64,000 bases of DNA. It comes from Coemansia sp. RSA 922 (Eukaryota; Kickxellomycota; Kickxellomycetes; Kickxellales; Kickxellaceae). Every line of letters begins with the position of its first letter. Positions within the stretch are counted from its first letter, which is position 1. Location: assembly GCA_027577415.1 (NCBI GenBank), contig JANBQS010000005.1, forward strand, positions 1-64,000. Reading direction: 5' to 3'. The notes under the pieces are model-generated. The model saw nothing but the letters and a program-made list of their open reading frames with translations. It had not been told where the DNA came from and searched no databases. Of the stretch, positions 9,003-22,803 are shown one piece after another. The position numbers and the translations under genes are program-made.

Positions 9003-12000
9003 ATGGCCAGAATCAAAAAGCTTTCACATAAACGACTGAGCTTCCCGGTAAGTAGACTGGCGAATATCAACGACAGTAGTTGGCTCGTTCACAACTGTAT
9101 GCTAATTGAGCATGCTTGAATTGATTTGAATTATATGTAGCCGCAGGAGATTCAAACGCTCCGCGAGCAGCTCGAGACAACGTCATCGGCTAACATACAT
9201 GGCGTGGTTCTATCGTACACTGACTGGCCGTTTGCGCGTGGTGATTTGTACCACTGGATTGGAGTGCTCAACCGGTTTGATGACATACTGGCCAACGTGT
9301 GTGAGGAGCATGGGTTGTCAGGATTCCAGACCAAGGCGTTCGACCGTGACACGCAGCGCATGGTAGTGGCTATGCTGGACTTTACGCGGCTGCTGTTGGA
9401 GAACTGCATCAACCGCAATCTGTACAGCTCGGTCGAGCGGCTCGACCAGCTCCTCAACGCCAGCGACCCAGAGGTCCTGGAGCACACGCTGCGCGTAGTC
9501 CTGCGCACGGCTCAGCGGTGGAGCTACCAGCGCGACATAAAGGCCAACCTGGCGACAATCAGCGCGCGGCTGACTGCTATTGCCGACCCGTGGAACGTTA
9601 AAAAGCACTTGCCTGCCGCGGCATCAACCGATAACTCCGAGGCTGGGGCGCTGGTGCTGCACACAAACGAGTTTCGCATGCTGGCTAACGACGAACATAC
9701 GGAGCTATTGAAGAAGCATGCGGGTGTTGTAGACTATCAGTTCTTCCGTACTGCCGAGGAGGCGCGGCTGCTAGAGGAAGAGGCTGCTGCTGCTGCAGTG
9801 CCCCCGGCCACGCCCAGCGTAAGCCATGCTCAGCGCAAGGCGCAGTCGTCTAAGCGCAGTCTCGGCACTACAGCGCCAGTTAGCGTGGGCTTGGTGTCGA
9901 TCAATGCTCGCATATGGGATGTTTGCGATGCGGCAGCGCAGGGCGGCGTACACGAGCAAATGCAGCAGGCCTTCGATCTGCTGGTGCTCATGTACCGCGT
10001 GCCGGCGTCGCACTACTACGAGCTGCGCCAACGTATATATGTGGCGCTGGCGCTGGGGCGCGGCGACCAGGCGCTAAGACTGCGCCTGCTGCGGTCGCGG
10101 ATCTACGCGGCAAGCGTGCTGTCGCTGATGATGGGCGAGCAAGAGTTCAAAAATGCCTTTCTGTCTCGCGAGCCCAGCTTCACAGCCGACGTTATTGGCG
10201 TGCTGCAGCCTGAGGCTCACGCGCCCTTGAGTGTGCAGACTGCGGCTCTCCTGGTCCTGGAGGGTCTGCTGAAGCTGCGCAGCGAGCTTTCGGGGGCCTA
10301 TGTGGCGCTCAATGCGTCGGCCAACCACGGCGTGCTGATGTTTATCTTGCGCAAGGCCTTTGCCGCTGGTAGCAATGATGCCGACGCGCCTGCCTATCCC
10401 TACGAGTTTACCAGCGCGCTAATGTCTTTCTTGACCGCTATGGCCAACACCATGAATGGCGGCCAGCTGCTGGTATCTGCTGGCGTAGTGCCTGTTTTTG
10501 TCGCGGCGCTAAGAAACTCTCATCCAGGTCACTTGCGCAGCGCTGGGCGTGTAGCCAAGTTGCTTGACCTTCTTACTTCGTCAACACCGCCCGCGTTCCC
10601 GGCGTTCTGCAGCGCTAATGGCATTGCGACGCTGGTTAAGCGTATCCACTCTGAGGTCCTCAGCGCCGTGGCGACCAGCGATGCCAACCCTGAGGCAGCA
10701 GCAGATCTGTCCAGCCCTGTAGAGCTGCCCCGCTTTCCTGAGGGCTCGCGGCAGGCATACCGGCGGCGCGAGATCCTGCCCGCTGAGCAGATCTATTTGT
10801 TAAAGGAGCTGTTCAAGTTCCTTTCGCATTTGGTGCAACAGACTGGATACCAAGACCGCCTGCGAAACCTGGTAGAGACGACGCTGCCGGAGACGCTGCG
10901 CACAATAGTGACGCACCCGGCGGCGTTTGGCGCTAACGTCTATGGCCTGGCCATCTCAATCAGCGCCACGCTGGTGCACAACGAGCCGACCAGCCTGCCG
11001 ATTATGCAGGAGGCGCGACTGCCGCAGGCGATGCTGGAGGCCCTGGAGGAGCACATTCCCTACAACGGTGACGTCATTGTCCATATTCCAGCTGCTTTGG
11101 GCGCGTTTTGTCTTAACGACGCTGGTATGGAGCAAGTGCGGAAGTCAACTGTCATTCGCAAGGCCCTGGCGACGTTTTCGGACCCCGATTTTGTGCGCGT
11201 CTTGCAAGAGGGCGACGTGCCGGGGCTGTTTGGCTCAGTGCTGGACGAGTTCATGCGTCATTTTCCAGCAGTCAAGGACGACGTTATGGACGAGACTATA
11301 GAGATGCTGCGCCGCGTCAGCCTCATGGGCGCTGCCGACTCGCCGTTGCGCCAGCTTGACCCTGGCAACACTTATCTGCTGCGCAGTCCTCTGCCACCCC
11401 ACGTGATTGGAGCTGAAGCTGCTTTGGATGACAAGGGCGCAGTTCCTATGCCTCATCACGACGACTACTATGGCATGATGATGGAGTCGGCGACGACCTT
11501 CCTCGAGGGCATGCTGGAGCAACGCACTCACAGCGCGCTGTTCATGGACAAGGGCGGCTGGGACGTGGTAGTGCAGGCTGTTCGGTCGCCGCTGCTGCCA
11601 TTTGAGTTTGCCAAGACTCGCACCTTCAAGTCGATGCATGGCCTGTCAACGCTGCTGCTGGAGACGTCGCAAGAGCGCGTGTTTGCTGCGCTGTTCCGCG
11701 AGCTCAAGCTGTGCCTGGAGCGCCCGCTGGCCTTTAACCCCGTAGAAGGTCAGAGCGTAGGCGACATGGTGCGATCCTACGTGGCTCTTGCTAGCCCCTC
11801 GGGCCTATCGCAAGACGAGTATGACTCTGCGCACAACCGCCTGCACAACACGGTGACTGCCACGGGTATTATCTCGCTTATTACGACTCTGATTAACGGG
11901 TCGGGCGGTGGATCACTGACGCGCAGCGCGAAGGAGCTGACCGACATCATGGCGGTGGATGACTTTGTCGGCGTGCTGCGGTCGATGACCGACACGTACA

Positions 12001-15000
12001 AGGCTAGTATCCAAGCTGCTGTGGCTGTCGAGGCTGAGACGGCGAGGCTTCAGCCACTATCCAAGGCTGGCGTTGCGCAAGCTGAGGACAAAAAGGGCAA
12101 GGGCCGGGAGATGGACGTCGATGGAAGCCCCGCTACAATCACAGTGGAGTCGTATGTGCGTACCAACCTTCAGAACTTGGCCGAGGCTGCAGTGGCGTTT
12201 ACCATGGAGGCTGGCGAGTACATTGAGTGCATGTCGAACAGCCTTGGGCTGACCGCCAAGGCCAACGACGAGGCGGGCACGCTGACAAAGGTCGGGCCGG
12301 CGCTGGCTACTACACTGGTAGACTTTGTGTTGGGCATGCTGGCGCTGTGCCGCGATGCGGAGCGTGTTGAGGCGAGTGCGCAACTTGTAGACCAGGCTAT
12401 GGTTATCGTGATGAAGACCCTGGTATTCGCTAGACATCGTATCTACCTCAAGCTGCGCATTCTTGTGCCGTTCGTCGAGGCTGGCGGCCTAAAGCTGTTC
12501 TGCAAGGTGCTCGAGTCGATGTGGACTTGGACAGCGTCTCTACCGCCAGCACCTGCGCCTGCGACTGACACTGCGCCTGCTGTTGACCCCAATGCTCGGC
12601 TGCGTAAGATCTTGGAGAATGTCCTCGAGAGTATGCTGTCGATCCTGAGCTTTGTTCTGGATGGCGAGCCAGTGGCGGAGTGTCCTGAGTTCTTGGGGCT
12701 GTGTCAGGAGCACGAGGCTGAGCGGGCGTGGTTCCGACCGGGAGACTTTATCAGCTCACTGCGACTGCAAGCGATGCCTACGCTGCAGCTCGTGTGGGTT
12801 TCACCGCTGCTTGTTAGTGGCGGCAATGCCCAAATCATGGGCTCGTTTATTGGGTGCTTGGGCCCAGTGCTCAGCGCCCATCATGAGGCGTCGCTGTCTA
12901 AGCAAGCGGCTTCGACGGCGGCTGCTAGGGCAGGCGATACTGCCGGTGCTTCGGTCAGGGAGAGACTTACTCGCCATTATCAGGATCTTCTTGACCGCCG
13001 ACGCGCCCTGCTTGGTGGTGCTGATGGTGGTCGTGCTGCGGGAGTGCACACTCCCATCCCCGCCCTTAGCAGACGCCTGTTTGCCCCTAATTCCGAGGCG
13101 AGGGACGCATTGTCGCTGCCAGCCTGGCCTTCTATGCTGGGCTCACCGTTGGGGTCTGATGCTCCTGCTACCTATACTCCGCCTGTGGTGCCAAACTCTG
13201 CGCATGTGGATGAGCTGATGGCTCTGGGATTTGCTCGCGAGCTGGCCGAGGCGGCGCTTATCAGGAATCATAATAGTTTGGCGCGTGCGGCTAATGACTT
13301 GCTCTCTGTCGGCCCTGAAGCAGCTGCAACTGCTGCTCCTGTTGCTCCTGCTCCTGCTCCCGTCCCCGAGGCTGAGGCTGAATCAAGCCAGGATGCGGAG
13401 CCAATGGCAGTGGATACTGCTACTACTGCCGAGTTGTCAGCTGCTAGTAGCAGTGGCAGCGGAGACGAGTCGAGCGCTCAGCAAGGGTCTGATGCCAATG
13501 CTGCCCCTGCCCCTGCTACTGCGACGCCGGATGCTCAACCATCGGGTATCGAGCCTTTCAATCAGCCGGCATGGCGCAAGGCTAAGGGGCTTGAGGAAGA
13601 AGTCAACCGCGCCAAACTTGAAGCGTTGCGCGAGGCGCTGCGGGCGAGCATTGCACCGCAGTCAATCGTCATAATCGACGAGATTGGAGAAAAGGCAGTT
13701 ATCCCGATCAAGGGCATATTGGAGCTCGTCGTGCGCAAGAACCAGTCGGGCCCTGTGGTGAGTCTGCTGCTCAGTGCGCTTATTGGACTGCTTGAGGCGG
13801 CGGCGGCTTTGGCTGTTGGTGACAAAGATGATGCCCGCATCGAGGAGCGGCTTTACGCCCACGCGTACCTGTGGGCTGTCTTGCTGAGCAGCGTGCCGCA
13901 GATGGACGAGATGTACCCTCTTGTAAGGCCTCTGGGCGCGCCCTTGATACGGGCGCTGGATGTTGCTGCTGCGAGCCAGGTCCAGGGTGGCCGTGCGCCA
14001 AAGTGGCTGACTACTGTGCTGCTTGTCGCGGAGCTGCTACTCCAGCGCGACGCTGAGCCGGCAAAGGCCAAGTTGGATCCCAAGGAAGAGTGGCATCGCG
14101 CTGCCCGACGCGGCTTGACTAAGCTGCCTCCGTCCGCGGCGCCTGTCGACGAGAGCGTGGCCCCGCCTGCGCCGACTACTAGCGAGGCTGACCGTGTTAG
14201 CCAGATCTTTGCCGAGGTGATGGGTGCGCCCGAGTCGTCGGCCTTTGAGCCTATTCTGTCGCATGACGAGGGCGAGGACTCTGAGGATGACGAAGATGGC
14301 GACGATGATGTGGCTGCTGCTGCCGGTGCTGGCGACGATGCCAGTGACGAGGGCAGTCGGTCCAAATCGCTAGTTACCGAGCCAGTGTTTGGGGCTGACG
14401 ATAAGCTCGAGCTGCAGCGCATGGCCACGGCGTTCTTTGCGGGGCCAAACGTGGCTCAGTATGCGCCGGCCGAGCTTAACGCGCTGCTGCGACTGATTGT
14501 CATCCTGACGCGTTCCCCGACCTTTGCCGTAGAGTTCCTTGATAGTGGCAGTCTGGCTAGTGTTGTGCGGGCGCTGCGGTCTGTCGCGCCCTGCGATATG
14601 CCGAGCATCTCGACTCCTGGTGCAGGGGCCAAGGAGAAGACTGCGCTGGGCTTTGTCAACGCACTAATGTCGGTTCCAAAGGAGCAGCAGACCGAGTTGC
14701 GCCAAGAGCGGACGCTGGTCATGCATGTTCTGCGCCACGTCATCGAGAGCAAGCCCGTGCTGAAGCTGCAGTTGGAAAACTTGATCCGCGAGTGGTACCG
14801 CAGCCCACAGTTCTCGGCGTCAGATATCCACTCGTACGTGAACTCGACGCTGGTCTATGCTTTGCGCGATCCGGAGCTTTTCACGCAAGTATCGGTGGAC
14901 CGCAACTACTTGCCTAGCTTTAACGACGAGATGCGCATCCACTGGATGGTCCTCGCTTGGCGCTCGCGTCCTTTGCTTGACGAAGAGGAGGTTGACCGCT

Positions 15001-18000
15001 TCGAGGCAGCGCCAACGGAGGAAGCCACCGATGCTACTGCCAGTGTGGGCGAGGGCGCTACTGAGTCCGCGCCAGCTGCTGCAAGGGCTGAGGGCGGTGA
15101 GTCCTTTATGGAATACTTGGCCAAGAAGGAAAAGCAGCCGGCGTTTGAGCCCTATGAGCTGGACGCAGAGTCTGAGCGTCTGGCTTGCCGCGTCGCCGAG
15201 TTTGTCGTTGAGGAGATACTTGCGCTCAGGCCCGCCTGTAGTGCGCCTGCTCCTCCTCCTGTTGCGCGTGCTGCCACGACGATCTCTGGTGTTGTGAGCG
15301 AGGCCCAGCAGCAGATGCCAGCTACGCCTGTGAGCAAACTCCGGACGTCGGCTAGCTACGCTGGACTTGTTACGCCAGCATCCACGTCCTTGGCTGCTGC
15401 TGCTAGTGTGCCCGACGACAGCCCCGATACTATTGCTTACCGCTGCTATCTGATGCAGAGCTTGTCAGAGCTAGTGTCGTCGTTCCCCTTTGTGCTGCAG
15501 GCTCTCTTTGTGGCACGGACTGTGGCGGCGCCCGTTGGACTGCTCAGTCCGCGCAAGGCTACCAACAAGGGCAAGGCTCCGGCGACTGCTTCTGCTACTG
15601 CCGAGGAGCAGGCGCTGCCTCAACAGCAGCAGCCGTTGCGTATTCGGTCGCCGCTTATCAGCCACCTGGTGCATGACCTTATTGTGCGCGAGGCGGTCGC
15701 AAATGTCAATGCGCCAAAGTTCCCCAGCAAAGCAGAGGAGGCGGCGTCGGCGGCCACTGCCGCGGCTGCTGCTGCGGGTGGCGGCGAGCTCGAACAAGTG
15801 CTGGCTATTGCGCGTCATCAGATCACCATCAAGCGCGGGCAGTTGTCGCGCGCTGTGACGGCCTGGGCTACGGCGCTTCTGTGCACGCTTTGTGTGCGGC
15901 ACCAGGAAGGGTGGACTACCACGTCCGGCGATAGCCTGGCAGCGTCCAAGGTCGATGGCGACAGCGAAATTACGCTTGACTCGCTGGTCGGCAGCTATGT
16001 CACGGCGCTGTACGCGGCAAGACATCTGACGCTGGACCACATTGTCAGGGCCTTCCGCGAGTGCCTGGCAGCTACGTCGGGCTCGGCCTTGCATGGTAAC
16101 GATGTGACGTACGCTCGTCTGACGTCTCTGGCGCGGCTGACGTACAAGCTTGTCACTGCGCGGCCTATCAGCCCCGGGCGTATTACGGCTATATCTAGCG
16201 GTGACCAGCAGGAAAAGGAGAGTCCTAATACGCTCAAGAAGATGCTGCTGGAGCGAGGCATTCTTGACTTGTTAACGGCGGCTAGCAGTCGCCTGAACTT
16301 GAACCACCCACAAGGACGCGAGATGCTGAATCTGTTCTTGCGCCCGATGGAGCATTTGGCCAAGGCGGCGGTAAGGATCAGCCGCGAATCTGTGCTGCAG
16401 ACGTGGGAGGAGTCTGGGCAGGACAAGATGCCGTCGTCAGCAATGTCGAGCGGCTCGCGCGGTGGGTTTAACATGGATCTGCTGGAAGATGAGAACGCCC
16501 TGGTTGTTGAGGACGAGGACGTCCCGCCGGATCTGTACGAGAACTCGGCGCTCGGGCTGTATCAGAACCAGCGTACTGCTGCCGGACATGACGGCGGCGA
16601 CCTGTTTGACGAGGATGATCTCATGGAGGAGGACTTTGAGGAGGAGCTCTATGATGATGATAACTCATCGGTCAGCGATATCGATACCGACGATGAAGAT
16701 ATGGACGAGAATATGCTTCTCGACGAGAGCATTGTTGATGGCGCTGAGCCCGGCGATGACATGGATATGGATGGAAGTGTCGGTGGTCTTGGAAGAAACC
16801 GTGGTGGCGCTGACGACGACGATGAAGACGATGACTTGTCTGATTCGGAATCTGGATCCATCTCTGGTGACGAAGACAGCGACAATGGAGACGATGATAT
16901 GGACGACGAGGATGATGGCGAAGGCCTCGACACAGACATTGAGATTGACTTGGAGCTAGGCGGGCGCCATGGGCAGTCGGCAGCAGACTTTTTGGCGTTT
17001 GAAGAGGACCGCATGATGGCTGCCGAGGAGCGCGATGCTGACTTTTATGGTAGCGACCTTGATGGCGAGGTAGTCCGGTCCGAAGACGGGCGTCTTGACG
17101 AGGATGGTGCGGACCCGGAGGGCGGGTGGGAGAGCGATCTATCGGATGCCGACTTGGGCATGCTGGAGGCGATCCACCACACGCTTACGCACCATGCTCA
17201 CCGCCACCACCACCATGGCCACATACACGCTCGCATCGCTGGGCGTAATAGTCGGCCAGGCAGCGGGGATGGCAATGCCATTGCGGCTGCCACTGCTGCG
17301 GCGCTGGGAGCTGGAGGCGAAGGCGCTGACGATGACGTCGACGATGAGGACAACGAGGGCGGCGGCTCGACGAGCGAAGACGAGTCGCACTCTGAGAGCG
17401 GCGACGATCAAGACATGTTCCCTGCTGGGTTCCCCGATACGCTTGAGATTACCATGGATGCAATCGACGATGCTGGCAGTGGTGGTGAGGGGCGAGCAAC
17501 TGGAGCAATGGACAGAGTCGGAGATCTGTCGACACTATTGATGGAGACTATGGCGGCTGGGCTTGCGATTGGGCGTGGTGGAGGCGGTGCTGGCCATCGG
17601 CTCAACGGCCTGCCTAGTCTGGGACGGCATGGCGCGCTCAATGGCATGCCGGGCATCGGCATTGGCCGAGGCCCTGGTATTGGCAACCCTCTGCTGGTGA
17701 GGAGGCAGGCGCCGGGAGATATGATTGACTTTTCCATGCCGCGTATGCCTGGGCTTGGCGGCGGCGGGATGTCGCGTCTTGGAGGCGCGCAGGGGCTAAG
17801 CATGCTGCACCCGCTTGTTGACCGCAGTGAGCGGACTGAGCGTGGCGGCGATCGCAGCGCCAGTGGGCTGCATCAGGCGCGGGCCGAGCGTGTGACGCGC
17901 AACTCGCTGACGGGACCTCTGCGTACGACGCCCGACGACGTGTTTGGCTTGGGGCAGGCGCTCACTACACAGCTGTCGCATCTCCACTCGGGTGGGCGTC

Positions 18001-21000
18001 GGCCGGCCTACACACACCACTTGATTCCAGGTGCCAGCTCGCAGCGCGAGCCCCGGGCGTGGCTCGAAGACAGCGACTCGCAGTCGGCGACTCATCCTGG
18101 CGTGGAGTATGGGTCGTCGGCGGTGGCTCATGAGGTGCTGGAGCAGCTGGTGCGGATGTGCTATGCGGCTGCAGCTATCGAAGGCTTCGCGACGCTTGGC
18201 ACAGCTGAGCGCTGGCAAGAGGAGGCCCGCATGCAGCCGCGTGCTCCTGCTAGTGCGTATACCACGCGTATTGGCGCGCCTATTCTTAATCGCTTGGCGC
18301 CGGAAGCCATTCGCCAGAATCTTCTGCGTCAGAGATACCAGGTCGAGCGCGTGCGTCGGACTGCTGAAATTGAGCGGCGGCGTATTGAGCGTGAGGATGC
18401 TGAGCGACGCGAGAGGGACGCTGAGGCAGAGGCTGAGCGCGCGAGAGTTGAGGCCGAGGCCGAGCGTGTGCGTGCTGAAAAAGGCGAAGATGGCATGGCG
18501 CTTGACGATGCCGAGGATAAGGAGTCGGCTGGCTCTTCGAGCGACGAAGAAGGAGAAGAAGAAGCCGAGACTGCCCAGCCTGCTGAGCCTGTGTTTGTGG
18601 TTATTGACGGCGAGAGCATTGATATTACTGATACAGGTATTGACCCAGAGTTTTTGCTGGCTCTGCCTGACGACTTGCGCATGGAGGTTATTGAAGGCCG
18701 CCGTGAGCAGCAGCGTGTGGAGCAGCGTCAGACTGCGGGGGCATCTTCTGCGAGTGGCGCTGACGCGCAAGCAGGGGCGGCGACTGACGGTGGCATTAGC
18801 CAAGAGTTTTTGGATGCACTGCCGCCAGAGATCCGCGCGGAGGTGCTGGAGCAGGAGCGTCTTCAGCGGCAGCTATTGGACCGCGACACTATAATGAACC
18901 GCCTGGACCGTGCAACGTCTGGTGGAGCTGTGTCGTCAGGGGCTGCAGCTACAGCTAATGCGACCCCGCAGGCTACCACGCTCGAGTCGGTGGTCCGAGA
19001 CCGCATGCGCATCGGCATGCCTGGGCCCAGCAACAGATGGGGTATGCAAGTGCAACCCAATGCTGTTACGGCCTTTGGCGGTGGTAGTGGGGAAAATGCG
19101 GTAGAGGTGCAGCGCCTGCGTGAGAAACGTCGCAAGAGGATTGCCGCTCGGGATGTCAACGTACAACTGCTGAGCCGCGCCGAGTTGGCTGCGCTGACCC
19201 GGTTCATCTTCCTGCCGAACCACGCGCTGTCTGGCCCACTGGTCAACAAGATCATGCTCTTTGTGTGCGAGAACGGGCGTGCCAGGTCGCAGTTTATCCA
19301 GCTCATGCTGGCGATTTTGGATAGCAACGCTACTACGCTCGAGGACGTCGATGCTGTTATTCGCCTTGCTATTGCTGCGTCTACGTCATCGTCGGCAGCC
19401 GCAGCCGCAGCCGCTGACCCTTCCCTGCCGGCTGATCAGACTCCATTGCAATCGCAAATGTCGTCGCTGGGTGGAGCTGAGCACGCGTTTGCGCTGGGCG
19501 ACTTGCATACGACTGTCCCGGCATATGTCCCTGCCCAGCGCTCGCTGGAGGTGTTGCATGCCCTGGCGGCGCATAACCCTCGCGCGTCCATGCACTTTTT
19601 GGTCGAGCACCATCATCACCACCACCAGCAGCATGCGCTGAAGCCGCCGTTGCATGGCAAGGCGCGCGCCGATAGTGACGACGAGAGCAGCAGGTTCCCG
19701 GTTGTGCACTTGCTCCGCTTGCTGGAGAAGCCTCTGTACTACAGCCAAGGCAACACCGTCACGGAGCTCTTGATGCAGCTGTTGTCTACCATAACCAAGC
19801 CCTTGGGCGGCATGGTGCGTCGCAACTTGCAACACCTGCAGTATCAGGAGCCCACGATTACTGAGGTGGTGCCTGTCGATGCTGCTGAAGGATCCGGATA
19901 CTCTGCGTCTGCTGCGCCTGCGGCATTATCGGCGACTGTGCAGCTGCCGGGTATTCCGGGCCACGCCTTGCGCGCTATTGTCAACGTTTTGGCTGCTGGT
20001 GAGTGCACGTCGCGGACGTTCCAGCACACCTTGAGCCTGATCCAAAACCTGTCGCACATGTCTGGCGTCTTGTCAGTTATCACCGATGAGCTGGTGCGCC
20101 GAGCCTCAAAGCTGTCGGACAGCGTGTGTGAGGAGATCGAGCAGCTGCTGGCCGTGCTAAAGGAGGTCGTGCCTGCTTCTTCTCAGGCGGAAGGTCCGGC
20201 CGGTGGAGGAGAGGAGGTTGCTGCCGCTTCTGAGTTGTCGGCGGAGAAGATGGACCGTGTGCGCGATATTACGCTGGGAAAGTTCTCACCGGCGTCATCG
20301 CACCAGTCGCGTCTCTTGCGCCTGCTCATGGCTATTGACTATATCTCCACGACTGTCACTAAGCGCTTGGAGGACCGGCGCAAGGCTGTGGTAGCCGAGA
20401 AGAAGCCTGCCGTTGAAGCAGAGAAACAAGAAGAAGACGAGAGTATGGACGTCGACTCTGGTACGGCGGCTGCGGCATCGACTGCTGCTGTTGATGAGGA
20501 TCTGGCTCAAGAGCTGATGCGCCTGCGGTCGCTGTCGCTGAGCAATGACACGCACTTTGTGCCGCTGTGGGAGGCTACTAGTCAGTGCTTGCGCTGTGCT
20601 AGCGCGTCTGCTGAGCTGGCGCATGTGGCTACGGTGCTGCTGCCGCTGATCGAGAGCTTTATGGTTGTGTACAAGCCTGTTCTCGCCGAGAAGAGCCGGA
20701 TGACGGACATTAGCGTCGGTGGTGGCGGTAGCAGTTCGGCGCAGATATCTCCAATGTCTGTATCTCCGAGCGCTGGCGAGGCGTACTTTCAGAACTTTAC
20801 TGAGCGGCACAAGAAGATCCTGAATACCCTGGTGCGCAACAACCCGGGGCTGTTGAGCGGATCGTTTTCGCTGCTGGTATTCAATCCGCACGTGTTGGAT
20901 TTCGACAATAAGCGGTCGTACTTTTACCAGCGCCTGCACGATGACAGCGCGAACGCCAATAGCAACAACCGGCGTGCGTTGCTGCTGGGCCAGGGCGGTG

Positions 21001-22175
21001 CTGGTGCTGGAGGCCTTGGGCAGCCTTCTCTGGTGGCGGGTCAGCCTCCTTCTGCCACTCATCATCATCCTACTCAGCGGCCGCTGGGTCAGACTCTTCA
21101 TCTGAATGTGCGGCGCGAGACGGTGTTTGAGGACTCGTATCACCAGTTTGCTGGACAGTCGGGCGAGGAGATCAAGCGTGGGCGTATCAACGTCAAGTTC
21201 CGCGACGAGGAGGGAGTTGACGCTGGCGGAGTCAGCCGCGAGTGGTTCCAGGCTCTAGCGCGTCAGATGTTTAACCCTGACTATGCGCTGTTTAAGCCGT
21301 CGGCGGCTGGGCGTGTCACTTACCAGCCCAACCCGCAGAGCTGGGTCAATCCCGACCACCTGCAGTATTTCAAGTTTGTGGGGCGGATTATCGGCAAGGC
21401 CATCGTTGACCAGCGTGTGCTGGACGCGTACTTTACGCGGTCGTTCTACAAGCACATACTGGGGCGCAAGGTCGACTATCGCGATATGGAGGCGATTGAC
21501 CCAAGCTACTACAAGTCGCTGGAGTGGATCCTGGAGAACGACATCACGGAGCTCCTGGAGGAGACATTCAGCATCGAGGTCGATGACTTTGGCCAGCACC
21601 GCGTCGTGGATTTGATTCCTAACGGACACGAGGTGAATGTGACGGAGGAGAACAAGGCTGAGTACGTGCGTTTGGTGACGTTGCAGCGGCTGTACCTGGC
21701 AATCAAGGACCAGATCAAATCGTTCTTGACTGGGTTCCATGACCTCATTCCGCGGGACCTGATCCAGATCTTCAACGAGCAGGAGCTGGAGCTGCTTATC
21801 AGCGGTATGCCGGACATTGACGTGGACGACTGGCGCAACAACACGGAGTACCACGGAGGATTCAACTCTGGGTCGGCTCAGATCCAGTGGTTCTGGCGTG
21901 CGGTGCGGTCGTTTGACCAGGAGGAGCGGGCGAAGCTGCTGCAGTTTGTCACAGGCACGAGCAAGGTGCCGCTGGAAGGGTTTGCGCACTTGCAGGGCAA
22001 CCAGGGAGTGCAAAAGTTCCAGATCCACAAGGACTTTGGCTCGCCGACCAGACTCCCCACTGCTCATACGTGCTTTAATCAGCTCGATCTGCCCCTGTGC
22101 GAGTCCTTTGAAGTTCTGCGCGCCAATTTGCTGTTGGCTATTAGCGAGTGCAGTACTGGTTTCGGTTTTATGTAG
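9003..22175 (+). CDS. TOM1: TOM1/HUWE1-type HECT E3 ubiquitin ligase, 4359 aa
   Basis: A giant E3 ligase that transfers ubiquitin through a catalytic cysteine; in yeast Tom1 acts in ribosomal-protein and histone turnover and mRNA export. Exon 1 (9003-9047) encodes MARIKKLSHKRLSFP. A 93-nt intron (9048-9140, GTAAGT...TAG, with GCTAAT as branch candidate) precedes one long exon. The N-terminal third is helical armadillo-like sequence as in DUF908/DUF913. A UBA domain lies at about 1369-1406 (ELMALGF...AANDLLS). Long Asp/Glu tracts lie at about 2460-2690, with His and Gly/Arg runs after. Two ubiquitin-binding motifs follow (LPDDLRMEV near 3190; LPPEIRAEV near 3240). The HECT domain is about 4005-4359, with active Cys4326 in HTCFNQLDLP and the C-terminal aromatic tail (GFGFM). 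The frame is intact. It is longer than yeast Tom1 (about 3270 aa) and close to human HUWE1. Confidence 0.96.
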
Positions 22176-22389
22176 ACATCTTACTTTTCTTTCCTCTCTC
22201 ATACGTTATATAAAGGATTTTGTTGTTGAATTATTATTTTTTAAAATGATTTACTAGGGCTTGTGCCCATACCCAGGCTCTAGCACAAATGATTTCGTCA
22301 TCATTTCCTAATCCTTTTGTTTAAAAACGATGAACGTTTTCTTTGTTAACTATAAATATTTTATCTTTATTTTTTTTTTTTTTTGTGTC

Positions 22390-22791
22390 ATGGATAGAAG
22401 CGACTTGTCTACGATTAACGAACTGGCTCAGCGTGCTCGAGCGACTGACGTTGATATTAGCGAGAGTACATGTTTGAGCCTGAGTAAATTCAAAGCGGCC
22501 TTACGTCAGCTGCGCAAAATTGATGACAATATAATGCTGAGACTGAACAGCACCAATACAGCGTCTCGGGAGGACTGTCTGGCGTTATTTAATGTATTAC
22601 AAACTACGTACTTGAGACGGAGCAAGGACATTGACATGTGCGTAGAGGTACTTGATAAGAAGCTATCTGACACTACTAATCGAATGTTTTCAGTCAAGGC
22701 ACAGCGCGATTGGGTTGCTAATGAGCGATCTGTTGAGGATATAATTAGAAAACGTAGCTTGGACATTTTGAGATCTAGATGTCAATTTTGA
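22390..22791 (+). CDS. MIX23: MIX23 (CCDC58-type) mitochondrial intermembrane-space protein
   Basis: 133 aa. The sequence matches the MIX23/CCDC58 family: a cysteine followed by FKAALRQLRKIDDNI, then two cysteines 20 residues apart (EDC...DMC), a charged helix and the conserved ending ERSVEDIIRKRS...RCQF. In yeast MIX23 is an intermembrane-space protein affecting protein import. The open frame begins at 22330, but those first 20 codons are a T-rich tract giving poly-Phe, so I start at the ATG at 22390 (MDRSDLS). The gene converges on the CBS gene with only 12 bp between the two stop codons. Confidence 0.85.
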   Translation: MDRSDLSTINELAQRARATDVDISESTCLSLSKFKAALRQLRKIDDNIMLRLNSTNTASREDCLALFNVLQTTYLRRSKDIDMCVEVLDKKLSDTTNRMFSVKAQRDWVANERSVEDIIRKRSLDILRSRCQF

Positions 22792-22803
22792 TATTTATAG
22801 AAC

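Noticed and set aside
8648..9031. 127-aa frame before the HECT ligase
   Set aside because: It overlaps the ligase first exon in another frame and matches nothing.
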